NCBI GenBank assembly: GCA_949285075.1
Contig: CASDXF010000026.1
Location: 1-64,000, forward strand
Length of the DNA stretch: 64,000 nt
Direction: 5' to 3'
DNA from: an uncultured Bacteroides sp.
GTDB taxonomy: Bacteria > Bacteroidota > Bacteroidia > Bacteroidales > Bacteroidaceae
Shown here: positions 47,131 to 55,707 of the stretch, in pieces
Numbering within the stretch: the first letter of the stretch is position 1
Layout of the letters: each line of letters starts with the position of its first letter
Made by a program: the position numbers and the translations under genes
Notes under the pieces: generated by a model
Told to the model about the DNA's origin: nothing
The model's database searches: none
What the model saw: only the letters and a program-made list of their open reading frames with translations

Positions 47131-47178
47131 TTATTCGTTAGGAAAATGATGATGGTGATGTACAGCTATATATTTCAT
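47131..47178 (-). CDS. hisL: his leader peptide
   Basis: An ATG at 47178 opens a 15-codon peptide, MKYIAVHHHHHFPNE, then TAA at 47131. Five of the fifteen codons are consecutive His (CAT/CAC). Its position, about 48 bp upstream of a strong intrinsic terminator that precedes hisG, is the classic layout of transcription attenuation by ribosome stalling at His codons when charged tRNA-His is scarce. A promoter with a 5' leader of only about 13 nt is predicted upstream. A competing antiterminator stem was not resolved by eye. Confidence 0.88.
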   Translation of the reverse strand: MKYIAVHHHHHFPNE

Positions 47179-47197
47179 ATCTTTAAGTTTACGTCGG

Positions 47198-47228
47198 CAA
47201 AAATAGGGTATCTGTTCTATTCAGCCAA
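47198..47228 (-). promoter_or_regulatory. Predicted his operon promoter
   Basis: On the minus strand TTG (47228-47226), a 20-bp spacer and TATTTTTG (47205-47198). Transcription would start near 47191, about 13 nt before the leader peptide ATG. Confidence 0.65.
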
Positions 47229-47295
47229 ATATTTATCACAAAAAGTTTGTTTTGTTACCAATTTCGCGACAATTCATCGGCAAATTAACATATTC

Positions 47296-49203
47296 TTATT
47301 TCCGGATGGCCCGAATCGAATAAGCCCAACCCGTTCCTCCAACCAATTCTCCGTCTTGCATCTCATCGCTCTTGCCCGACATCATGAAAGACTCATCCGC
47401 CACTTCTCCCGCATCGTCTACCGTCCAGAAAGCCGCATACCTGCCTACATAGTCTTCAAACTTGCCTTTAACCCACCACATGCCGACGGGCAGCGCGTTG
47501 AAACCGGACAAGTTGGTGACCGCCGTAAGCTGATCGTCTTCTGACACTCTCCATTCTCCCGCCTTGAGCGAGGAAGCCTTTCCTTTCAGGTAAGCCTTTA
47601 ACTGATTCCAGTCCTCCCACGTAGGCATCCGCCAGTCCGCATCCGCCGACAGCATCTTTTTCGTCGAAATGACGCTTGGCGTATAAAAGACTTCACCTTC
47701 ATCGGACAATAAATATCCGTCAGCGTCCTCCGCAATGCCATCCAACTTCGGAATCTCGGTCCCGTCCGAATACGACGTAGCCTTCAGGTTGTCCCGCATC
47801 CAGTATTGCGTCCCGATTTTCACGACTGGATAATTGCGCACCGTTCCTCCGCGACGGTCACGGAACACGTTCGCGATGGACGATATGGTCAGGAGTTCAT
47901 CTTCTGACGTAGAGGACAGCGTCAATTGTCCATCAGACAATACATATATCCGCTTACGGACACTGGATGTTCCGGGAGTGTATTGCAGCGTGTTATCTTC
48001 CGTACTCCACGAAACGGCGCCTCCATGTATATTCTCATCCTCGCTACCCAATATCTGCAATACCGTGCCCTTCGTCAAGTCCGTACGTCCCTCACTCACC
48101 GGATAAGCGACAATGGCCTGAACCTCCATCTCCTCGGTGACGAGACACTCCTTGCAAATCTCAGCGACTTGACTTCCGGCGTGTAACACGTTGTAGACGC
48201 TAGACTGCTCGAAATCGAGTTTAGATACGTCGATGTATTTGCCCACAACTTCAGAACCGGACTGCACCGTGTCGTCGCCTTCCCAATCTTCTATATCGCC
48301 CTGTACCGCACCCAATAGAATATCTTCAGCGGGGACGAACGTGATTTCCAACTCGCTCTGCTTTCCGCTCTGCATTTCCAGATTGTCCGGTATCCAGCAT
48401 CTGTACTCCTTTCCGCCAACCTCTAAGGTCAGGTACTGGTATTCCGCCGATATTTCCTGCGGAATCAGAATAACGCTTTTTCCCGTCAGGCGGCCGTCTT
48501 CAACCGTCCACGTTCCCGCAGGCGTGAGGCTCATTTCCTCCGCGTAATCGGAATAAGCATCCTTATGAAAGTCGTAGGAAGCCTCCGTATAAAAGCCGCA
48601 CACAGCCAACTGCGGGTCGGCCGCGCACAACGCATCCGCGCTTTCCACGTCTTCCGGAGCGAGAACGATATTCAAGCGGAAAAACTTGTGCTTATAGGAT
48701 AAGTTCAAGGGAGTCTTGCTCGCGGCCTGATTCGCTAAGGTGGCGACCAGAAAATCCGAGCGGGAGTAATTTTCGGAAAGACTCTGCTCCGCGGCCACGG
48801 ATACCGGCATCACGCTCTCCCCCATCGCGATTCCGCCTTCCTGATAAGGATAGTAACTCAACAAGTCTAACGTAGAACCGTCGTCGGGATAATAGACGGT
48901 TTGTTCGGAGGTAAACTCTCCATCGGAAGAACGCTTAAATTTAAGGTTATCGACATAACGCTCTTCCGTCAAAGCGGTAGAGCTAATCATGGCGAACAAG
49001 CCCACTTCATCCCCCTCCTCAAAGGCGTTTTCCTGTACACGGGCGTGGGCGACAGCGCCAATATCGGCCGTAAATCTTAATGGAATATTCCCACCGTTAG
49101 CGTACTCTTTGTCCTTTTCCTCGGAGAAATCGTTTACACATGAAGCGATAAGCAATGAAGAAAACGCCCCTAAAAGGAGCCTCTTGAAAGTAATCATTTC
49201 CAT
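47296..49203 (-). CDS. Fimbrillin-like lipoprotein with FISUMP C-terminal domain
   Basis: 635 residues. The lipobox SLLIASC (about 22) predicts a lipoprotein. The N-terminal half (about 40-320) resembles the Mfa-like fimbrillin family: IPLRFTADIG, EEGDEVGLFA, TLDLLSYYPYQ and SYKHKFFRLNIVL. The C-terminal part (about 455-635) matches the FISUMP domain: YPVVKIGTQYWMRDNLKATS, DWRMPTWEDWNQLKAYLKG, LSGFNALPVGMWW and YSIRAIRK. Probably a surface-exposed adhesin or fimbrial tip-like protein; the role is inferred. It stands alone, tandem with and just upstream of the his promoter. Confidence 0.8.
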   Translation of the reverse strand: MEMITFKRLLLGAFSSLLIASCVNDFSEEKDKEYANGGNIPLRFTADIGAVAHARVQENAFEEGDEVGLFAMISSTALTEERYVDNLKFKRSSDGEFTSEQTVYYPDDGSTLDLLSYYPYQEGGIAMGESVMPVSVAAEQSLSENYSRSDFLVATLANQAASKTPLNLSYKHKFFRLNIVLAPEDVESADALCAADPQLAVCGFYTEASYDFHKDAYSDYAEEMSLTPAGTWTVEDGRLTGKSVILIPQEISAEYQYLTLEVGGKEYRCWIPDNLEMQSGKQSELEITFVPAEDILLGAVQGDIEDWEGDDTVQSGSEVVGKYIDVSKLDFEQSSVYNVLHAGSQVAEICKECLVTEEMEVQAIVAYPVSEGRTDLTKGTVLQILGSEDENIHGGAVSWSTEDNTLQYTPGTSSVRKRIYVLSDGQLTLSSTSEDELLTISSIANVFRDRRGGTVRNYPVVKIGTQYWMRDNLKATSYSDGTEIPKLDGIAEDADGYLLSDEGEVFYTPSVISTKKMLSADADWRMPTWEDWNQLKAYLKGKASSLKAGEWRVSEDDQLTAVTNLSGFNALPVGMWWVKGKFEDYVGRYAAFWTVDDAGEVADESFMMSGKSDEMQDGELVGGTGWAYSIRAIRK

Positions 49204-49454
49204 GATATTGCAAATTTTTATATGAATAAATAGAATTTTCCAGTAAATTTACAGGATATAAATTATCCGCAATCATTTTTGTGGAAAAATTTCTTATTCT
49301 TACCGCAAAGCGCAATGAAACAGTGAATTATATAAAAAGATTGTTTTATTAGCGGAAATTATCCGCACATTATTATATATGCGCGTTCTGAAGCGTTCTT
49401 GATTTTCCTACGCCGCAAGATACCATTGGGCCTTTACGGATTCAAGACTCCGTC

Positions 49455-49654
49455 GCCGCAACGAAGGGACGTTTTCGCGGCTCGCAATTCCTCCGCCGCA
49501 ACGAAGGGACGTTTTCGCGGCTCGCGATTCCTCCGCCGCAACGAAGGGACGTTTTCGCAGGCCGCGATTCCGTCGCCGCAACGAAGGGACGTTTTCGCGA
49601 CACGCGATTCCGTCGCCGCGGCGCAGGGGCGTTTTTGCGAGGCGGGAATCACTC
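49455..49654. repeat. 40-bp tandem repeat, five units
   Basis: Five units start exactly 40 bp apart (49455, 49495, 49535, 49575, 49615). Each reads GCCGCAACGAAGGGACGTTT, then TCGCGGCTCGCGATTCCTCC or a close variant; the last is the most diverged. The final unit runs 6 bp into the 3' end of the outer-membrane efflux gene and includes its stop codon (49649-49651). There are no unique spacers and no dyad. One minus-strand frame through it stays open for 77 codons, but it has no start signals and is considered a by-product of the repeat. Confidence 0.9.
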
Positions 49655-51031
49655 CTGTTCTTCCCAACCTCCGCCTAACGCCTTGTAAAGCTGCACGACA
49701 GCGATAAGCTCGTCGCGTATCGTATTGCTCAGATTAATCTGAGCGTCGAAATATTCACGCTGCGCGTCTATTACGTCCAAGTAAGTGATGACTTTCTGTA
49801 TGTATTGCTTCTCCGTCAGGTCCATATACTTCTTGGCTGAGCGTTCAAAGCGCTCGCGCGACTCGTAGATGTCTTTCATCTTGTTGAAGTTCACGATGGC
49901 GTTGTGCACCTCCTTGAACGCGGTCAGCACGGTTTTCTCGTAGCTATGCAGCTCCGCTTCGTAGGCCGCCTTGCTCGCCTTGTGCGCCGCGCGGTGTTTT
50001 CCCCATCCGAATATCGGGCTTAGCAGCACTCCGTCCATAATAGAGTAAGGAGACTTCATCAAGTTGCTGAACACGTCGCTCTCCACCCCGAACCGTCCGG
50101 TGAGCGAAAGCCGCGGGAACATATTGGTGTAGGCCACCTTCGACTCGGCGTGAGCGGCGATTAACCGTTGCTCCGCCTGACGGATGTCCGGTCTCCTCTC
50201 CAGTAAGGCCGAGGGCAAGCCTACGGGCAGGCTCTTCGGGAAGTTGAAGTCTTGGAGCAGCCCCGAGCGGTCGATAGGCTTCGGAAAGTCTCCGGCCAGA
50301 AAAGCGATGTCGCTCTCCTTCAACGAGATTCTGCGCTCCAAGTCGGGAATCAGCGCGGAGATACGCGAAAGCTCCAGTTGCGCCTGACTGTAAGGAATCT
50401 CGGAAGTCAGTCCTCCCTCGAAGCGGAGGCGTGTCAGCCGGACTCCCTGCTCACGGGCCTTCAGCGTCTTCTTCACGATGTCCAACTCCGTATCCAGAGC
50501 CACCAGTTCGTAATAGGCTTGGGCCACCTCGGAGATAATCGTCATCTGAAGCGCCCTCCGGGCCTCCACGGTCTGCAAGTACTCGGCGAGACTGGCCGAG
50601 CGTCTCCATCGCAAGTTCCCCCACAAGTCTATCTCCCACGAGACGAGCAGGCGCGCGCCCACCTCATCGTCTTGCGCGAACTGGTCGCCCCCGTAGTCTG
50701 TCGACTCGCGCTCCGTCGTCACGTGCCCGTTGAAGTCGGGCAGCAACGCCGCCGTGGAGATGCGTTTCCGCTCGGCCATCTCCTTGATGCGGGCCACGGC
50801 TATCTGCATGTCCTTGTTGTAGACTAAGGCTCGCTCTATCAGCGCCCGCAGCGTACTGTCCGTGTAAATGGCCCGCCAGTCCTGATCGCCGAAGCTCGTG
50901 GAGTCCTGATTCTGCGTCAGGCTGTCCGGAAGGTTAAGCTCCGGCCTCGTATACCTCTTTCCCACCTTGCAGGAAGTCAGGATGCCGACCGTCAGGAGGA
51001 TAATCACATATATGCTTTTCCGTTTCATCAT
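49649..51031 (-). CDS. RND efflux outer-membrane factor (OprM/NodT family) lipoprotein
   Basis: 460 residues. The lipobox GILTSCKVG (Cys about 21) precedes YTRPELNLPDS, the usual mature start. Two outer-membrane-factor repeats (about 60-250 and 265-455) include PDFNGHVTTERES, EARRALQMTIISEVAQAYYEL and PSALLERRPDIRQAEQRLIAA. It forms the TolC-like exit duct of the pump. Its ATG overlaps the stop of the RND gene by 4 bp. The 40-bp tandem repeat enters its last codons, so the C terminus (EEQE) may be repeat-derived. Confidence 0.93.
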   Translation of the reverse strand: MMKRKSIYVIILLTVGILTSCKVGKRYTRPELNLPDSLTQNQDSTSFGDQDWRAIYTDSTLRALIERALVYNKDMQIAVARIKEMAERKRISTAALLPDFNGHVTTERESTDYGGDQFAQDDEVGARLLVSWEIDLWGNLRWRRSASLAEYLQTVEARRALQMTIISEVAQAYYELVALDTELDIVKKTLKAREQGVRLTRLRFEGGLTSEIPYSQAQLELSRISALIPDLERRISLKESDIAFLAGDFPKPIDRSGLLQDFNFPKSLPVGLPSALLERRPDIRQAEQRLIAAHAESKVAYTNMFPRLSLTGRFGVESDVFSNLMKSPYSIMDGVLLSPIFGWGKHRAAHKASKAAYEAELHSYEKTVLTAFKEVHNAIVNFNKMKDIYESRERFERSAKKYMDLTEKQYIQKVITYLDVIDAQREYFDAQINLSNTIRDELIAVVQLYKALGGGWEEQE

Positions 51032-54000
51032 TTCTTTAATTTTAAGAGTTTCGACTTTGTCTTATATACCATCACGAAGAAGAAAGGCACGAGCACGATT
51101 CCGAACACGATAGCGAATATCATTCCGAAGAACACTCCCGTACCGATAGCCTGACGACTGGCGGAGCCCGGGCCACTGGCAAGTACCATAGGAAGCATAC
51201 CGAGCACGAAGGCCAGCGAAGTCATGAGGATAGGACGGAAACGCAGTCTGGCCGCGTAGATGGCCGAAGCCACGAGGTCCTCGCCCTTGTCGACCTGAAT
51301 CTTGGCGAACTCAACTATCAGGATGGCGTTCTTGGCGGCGAGTCCGACGAGCATCACCAGACCTATCTGGAAATAGATGTCATTCTCTAGCCCGCATACT
51401 CCCACTCCCAGATACGCGCCTAAAGCGGCGACAGGAAGCGAAAGCAACACCGCGATGGGCACCGTCCAACTCTCATACTGAGCGGCGAGGAAGAGGAAGA
51501 CGAACAAGAATACCAACGCCATCACCATTCCAGTTTGTCCACCGGCTTGCTTCTCTTGATAAGACAGTCCACTCCATTCCAAACCGATGTTGTCCGGAAG
51601 ATGTTCTCGCGCTATCTGTTCCATAATTTCCATCGCTTGTCCAGAACTGTATCCTTGCGCCGCGGCTCCTCTGATAACCGCTGTCGTAAACATGTTAAAC
51701 CGTTTGATGCTTCCCGGCCCCGTCGTATAGGATGTGGTCCCTAAAGAGGTCAGCGGAACCATTACCCCATTAGAGGATCTTACGAAAAAAAGGCTGATGT
51801 TATCCCTATGCTCGCGATAAGGAGCTTCGGCTTGAATATAAACCCGGTATATACGGTTGAACATATTGAAATCATTTACATATACCGAACCCGTATAGGC
51901 TTTCATCGTGGAGAACACGTCTGACAGCATGACTCCGGAGGTCTTCACCTTATCCCGGTCCACGTCAAAATAGAGCTGCGGAATATCCGCCTGCAACGAC
52001 GAGGAGAGTCCGGTCAGCGCCTTATGCTTGGAGGCGTAATACATCAGCGTGTCGGCGGCGGCCACCAAATTGTCGAACGTCGCTTCGCCGCGCGCCTCCA
52101 GCTGCATCTCGAATCCGCCCGAACTACCCAGTCCCGGAATAACGGGCGGCGTCGACAGATAGACTTTCGACTCGGGGTATTCCTTGAGGTGCTTCTCCAC
52201 CTCGTCCATAATCTCGTCTATGGTTACCTCTTTCCTTTCCTTCCACGGTTTCAGAATCACGGTCAGCTCCGAACGGGCCTGATTGGTTCCTACACGCGAG
52301 CTACTACCGGTAACGTTCTGCACGTATTCGATGTAGGGGTTCTTCTCCAAATAGGCGATGGCTCTGTTGGTAACCTCTCGTGTCCGTTCCAACGTTGCTC
52401 CTTCAGGAAGTTCAAGTTCTACCTTAAAATATCCTTGATCTTCTACCGGTAAGAAACTTGTAGGAATAAGTCTATGGATTAGCAGGATAGCGATAAGTAC
52501 CATTCCGAAAGCGCTCAGTATCCTACGGGGATGTTTAATCGCCCTACTCACGCTAGACACGTATTTATTGCTCCCAATGCCGAGCCACTCATTAATTTTC
52601 CGGAATACAATATTCTTCTTTTTCCCGCTATCCGGTTTTAATATAAGCGAGCACATTACGGGACTTAGCATCAAGGCTACCACCGTAGAGATGAGTACCG
52701 AAACGACAATGGTAACCGTAAACTGACGATACAGCTGTCCCGTGATTCCGCTCAAGAAGCTAACGGGTACAAACACGGCGGCCAAGACCAGAGAGGTGGC
52801 GATTAAGGCGCTGGCCAGTCCCTCCATCGCCTTTTTCGTCGCTTCGTATGGGCTTAGATGTTCCGTCTCCATAATATGTTCCACCCCTTCCACAACCACA
52901 ATCGCGTCGTCCACCACGATACCGATTGCCAGAATCAAGCCGAGCAGGGTCAGAATGTTCAAGGAAAAACCGAAGATTAGCATGAACCCAAACGTACCGA
53001 TTAGCGAAATGGGAACCGCGACAATCGGAATCAGCGTGGCCCTCCAACTCTGTAAAGACAAGAATACGACCAATACAACCAATATCAACGCCTCGAACAG
53101 CGTTTTGTAGACTTCGTGGATTGATTCAGATATATAGGTCGTCGCGTCGAAGGGAATTTCGTAACGCAATCCTTCGGGGAAATTCTTGCTGATTTCCGCC
53201 ATCGCGTTCTTTACGTTTTCAGCCACCTCCATCGCGTTAGCTCCCGGTAACATATAAATGGCGAGTACGGCGGCGTTCTTACCGTTCATTCCACTCTCCG
53301 TATTGTACGAAGAAGCTTCCAATGACACGCGGGCCACATCCTTTATCCGGATGATGGAACCGTTCGTATTGGCGCGAATCACAATGTCCTCAAATTGTTT
53401 TACCGTAGAAAGCCTTCCTTGCGTAGTGATGGGAATCGTGACATCTAAGCCGTTTACCGGTTGCTGTCCTAAAACACCGGCGGCAGACTCACGGTTCTGA
53501 TCCTTCAAAGCGTTCTGCAAGTCCTGTACAGTCAGGCCGAAACTCGCTAATTTATCCGGTTGCACCCATATTTGCATAGCGTAATAGCGGCTTCCTATAT
53601 TGGAAACGCGTCCCACGCCCGGTACACGACGAATAACGTCAAGCACGTTAATTGTCGCAAAATTGCTGAGATAGATTTCGTCGAATTTCGGATCGGTCGA
53701 AGTAAGGCAAAGTGTCATTAACTGGCTAGGCGACTGTTTCTCTACGGAAATGCCGTTCTGTATCACTTCCGCCGGCAGACGTGACTCGGCCAACTTCACG
53801 CGGTTCTGGATTTCTACGGCGGCCAAATCAGGGTCGGCGGATATGTCAAAGGTAATCGTTGCGGAAAACCCTCCTGAGTTAGAACTACTAGACTCCATGT
53901 ACAGCATACCGGGAGTACCGTTTATTTCCTGTTCTATCGGAGTGGCCACCGCTTGCGAAACGGTCAGCGCGCTCGCTCCCGGATAAGAGGCGCTAATTTT

Positions 54001-54132
54001 CACTACCGGGGGAGTGATTTGTGGATATTGGTCTATCGGAAGCATTGTAAGGCCGATTACTCCGACGATTACAATCAAGATAGATATGACAGCCGAGAAT
54101 ACCGGCCTATCTATAAAAAAACTAACTTTCAT
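51028..54132 (-). CDS. RND efflux transporter, HAE1 (AcrB-like) family
   Basis: 1034 residues from the ATG at 54132; the frame extends upstream to 54168, but SFFIDRPVFSAVISILIVIV is the normal N terminus. Twelve membrane segments and two large periplasmic loops. The proton-relay Asp pair is in LILAIGIVVDDAIVVVEGVE (TM4), with FVPVSFLSGITGQLYRQF after it. The inner-membrane pump exports hydrophobic compounds using the proton gradient; substrates are unknown. Middle gene of the adaptor-pump-duct operon. Confidence 0.95.
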   Translation of the reverse strand: MKVSFFIDRPVFSAVISILIVIVGVIGLTMLPIDQYPQITPPVVKISASYPGASALTVSQAVATPIEQEINGTPGMLYMESSSSNSGGFSATITFDISADPDLAAVEIQNRVKLAESRLPAEVIQNGISVEKQSPSQLMTLCLTSTDPKFDEIYLSNFATINVLDVIRRVPGVGRVSNIGSRYYAMQIWVQPDKLASFGLTVQDLQNALKDQNRESAAGVLGQQPVNGLDVTIPITTQGRLSTVKQFEDIVIRANTNGSIIRIKDVARVSLEASSYNTESGMNGKNAAVLAIYMLPGANAMEVAENVKNAMAEISKNFPEGLRYEIPFDATTYISESIHEVYKTLFEALILVVLVVFLSLQSWRATLIPIVAVPISLIGTFGFMLIFGFSLNILTLLGLILAIGIVVDDAIVVVEGVEHIMETEHLSPYEATKKAMEGLASALIATSLVLAAVFVPVSFLSGITGQLYRQFTVTIVVSVLISTVVALMLSPVMCSLILKPDSGKKKNIVFRKINEWLGIGSNKYVSSVSRAIKHPRRILSAFGMVLIAILLIHRLIPTSFLPVEDQGYFKVELELPEGATLERTREVTNRAIAYLEKNPYIEYVQNVTGSSSRVGTNQARSELTVILKPWKERKEVTIDEIMDEVEKHLKEYPESKVYLSTPPVIPGLGSSGGFEMQLEARGEATFDNLVAAADTLMYYASKHKALTGLSSSLQADIPQLYFDVDRDKVKTSGVMLSDVFSTMKAYTGSVYVNDFNMFNRIYRVYIQAEAPYREHRDNISLFFVRSSNGVMVPLTSLGTTSYTTGPGSIKRFNMFTTAVIRGAAAQGYSSGQAMEIMEQIAREHLPDNIGLEWSGLSYQEKQAGGQTGMVMALVFLFVFLFLAAQYESWTVPIAVLLSLPVAALGAYLGVGVCGLENDIYFQIGLVMLVGLAAKNAILIVEFAKIQVDKGEDLVASAIYAARLRFRPILMTSLAFVLGMLPMVLASGPGSASRQAIGTGVFFGMIFAIVFGIVLVPFFFVMVYKTKSKLLKLKK

Positions 54133-54239
54133 AAAAATCGTTTCCTGCGCCTTTTCTCTTTTTTTCACGCGCAGTGAGAAAAAGGGATTAACGCTGTTAA
54201 ACCATGATGTATATTTCTCTAAAAATAAGATAGAAGGAT

Positions 54240-55430
54240 TTACTCAGTTTTATCGACGGAACGAATCGAGTCGAGCGATACCGCCCTAATCTTGATTCCC
54301 GGAGTCAATTTGTGAAATCCTTCCACGACAACCATTTCGCCGGCGGCTAAGCCTCTTTCCACGACAACTTTATTTCCGACCTCAGGCCCTAGTTCAATAA
54401 AACGCTTTTCTACCGTATTGTCTTTGCGGACAATATAGATATAGGCCCCGCCCTTTTCTATCGTAACGGCCTTCATGGGAACAACAACCGCTCCCTCACG
54501 CACGTCAAGCAACAGCTTTACTTTAGTAAATTGTCCCGGTAATAGTACTTGTTCTGGATTAGGCATTTCCGCTCGTACTCCAAAACTTCCATCAGTAGGG
54601 TCTACTTGAGGTTCCGCAAAGTCGACATATCCTTTGTACGGATAAACCGTATTGTCGGGTAAGGTTATTGTCACGTTCGGTTGCCACGAACGAGTTGAAT
54701 CTTGTTGGCCGAGATTAATGTTACGTTCTTTACTCTTCAGATAATCCAATGCGCTCATTTTGAAGTCCACCAGTACAGTATCGCTTTTCACGACAGTGGC
54801 AAGCAATGATTTATTTCCCGGACCCACTAATGTACCCAAATCGACATTTCTTTCGCTGATGCGGCCGGATAGTGGAGAGCGGACAAGAGTATATCCCAAT
54901 TCCAATTCCGCTTGCGCCAAGTCCGCTTCACTCATGGCGACAGTAGCCTTCGCGCTCTCGTATGCGGCTATCGCGTTGTCCAAGTCTACTTCGCTAGCCG
55001 CGTCTTGCTCTTTTAAAGGGCGAATACGTTCTAAGTCGCGCTCGGCCCTTCTTTCCTGCGCTCTGTCTTTTTCCAGTTGCGCCCTTGCTTTATCGGCTTT
55101 AGCCGCATAAAGGTCTCGGTTGATGACAAATAACACTTGATTTTTTTCTACATATGTACCTTCTTCAAACAGCATGCTTTCCAAATAACCTTCTACACGG
55201 GCACGCACTTCGACAAACTGTTGGGCACGGATTCTGCCTCCATATTCTCCGAAAATTTCCACGTCATCCTTTACGGCAGGTTCTAATATTACCGTAGGAA
55301 GTTCGGGGTCTACTTTCTTCGGGCGATTCAGTATCCAGTAAATTCCCAAAAGGAGAACAACGCAAATTACAGCAGCAATAGTTCTCCTCCTTTTCAGCTT
55401 CATCTCTTTTCTCGAAAAGAATGGTTTCAT
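54240..55430 (-). CDS. RND efflux periplasmic adaptor (MexA/AcrA family)
   Basis: 396 residues, membrane-anchored by one N-terminal segment (IAAVICVVLLLGIYWIL, about 18-34) and without a lipobox. Barrel-sandwich halves GGRIRAQQFVEVRARVEGYL (about 61) and LGYTLVRSPLSGRISERNVD flank a coiled coil (about 115-180, KARAQLEKDRAQERRAERDL). A beta-barrel and membrane-proximal domain follow (LPGQFTKVKLLLDV). It links the RND pump to the outer-membrane duct. First gene of the operon; no local regulator such as TetR is present. Confidence 0.94.
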   Translation of the reverse strand: MKPFFSRKEMKLKRRRTIAAVICVVLLLGIYWILNRPKKVDPELPTVILEPAVKDDVEIFGEYGGRIRAQQFVEVRARVEGYLESMLFEEGTYVEKNQVLFVINRDLYAAKADKARAQLEKDRAQERRAERDLERIRPLKEQDAASEVDLDNAIAAYESAKATVAMSEADLAQAELELGYTLVRSPLSGRISERNVDLGTLVGPGNKSLLATVVKSDTVLVDFKMSALDYLKSKERNINLGQQDSTRSWQPNVTITLPDNTVYPYKGYVDFAEPQVDPTDGSFGVRAEMPNPEQVLLPGQFTKVKLLLDVREGAVVVPMKAVTIEKGGAYIYIVRKDNTVEKRFIELGPEVGNKVVVERGLAAGEMVVVEGFHKLTPGIKIRAVSLDSIRSVDKTE

Positions 55431-55507
55431 GTCGAATCAAATATTTAGTTTAACTTATATTCGGTTACCTTTTCTGTTCTTCAAACAGCATACCACATTT
55501 AGGGGCG

Positions 55508-55515
55508 CAAAGATA
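55508..55515 (-). promoter_or_regulatory. Predicted -7 box of the RND operon
   Basis: TATCTTTG on the minus strand, about 78 bp before the adaptor ATG at 55430. Confidence 0.5.
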
Positions 55516-55656
55516 ACCTAAAAATCAATATATTACAAAAAACAGCTCTTCTTGCCTGAATGTGGAAGAGGACTGGACGTGTGGAATTTATCCACAATAA
55601 CGAACTTTAGGACTATTTTTATTGTTCTTTCCTTTACAGGTTGATGAATTTAGCCT

Positions 55657-55664
55657 TACATTTG
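55657..55664 (+). promoter_or_regulatory. Predicted -7 box of the patatin gene
   Basis: TACATTTG, 43 bp before the ATG at 55708; divergent from the RND operon promoter. Confidence 0.5.
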
Positions 55665-55707
55665 TAATTACGTAATAGCATTCATTCATATCTCAAACTG
55701 CATTTCG

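Noticed and set aside
49455-49654. CRISPR array or tandem-repeat protein gene
   Set aside because: Units are contiguous with no unique spacers; the open minus-strand frame through them has no start signals and overlaps the efflux gene in another frame.
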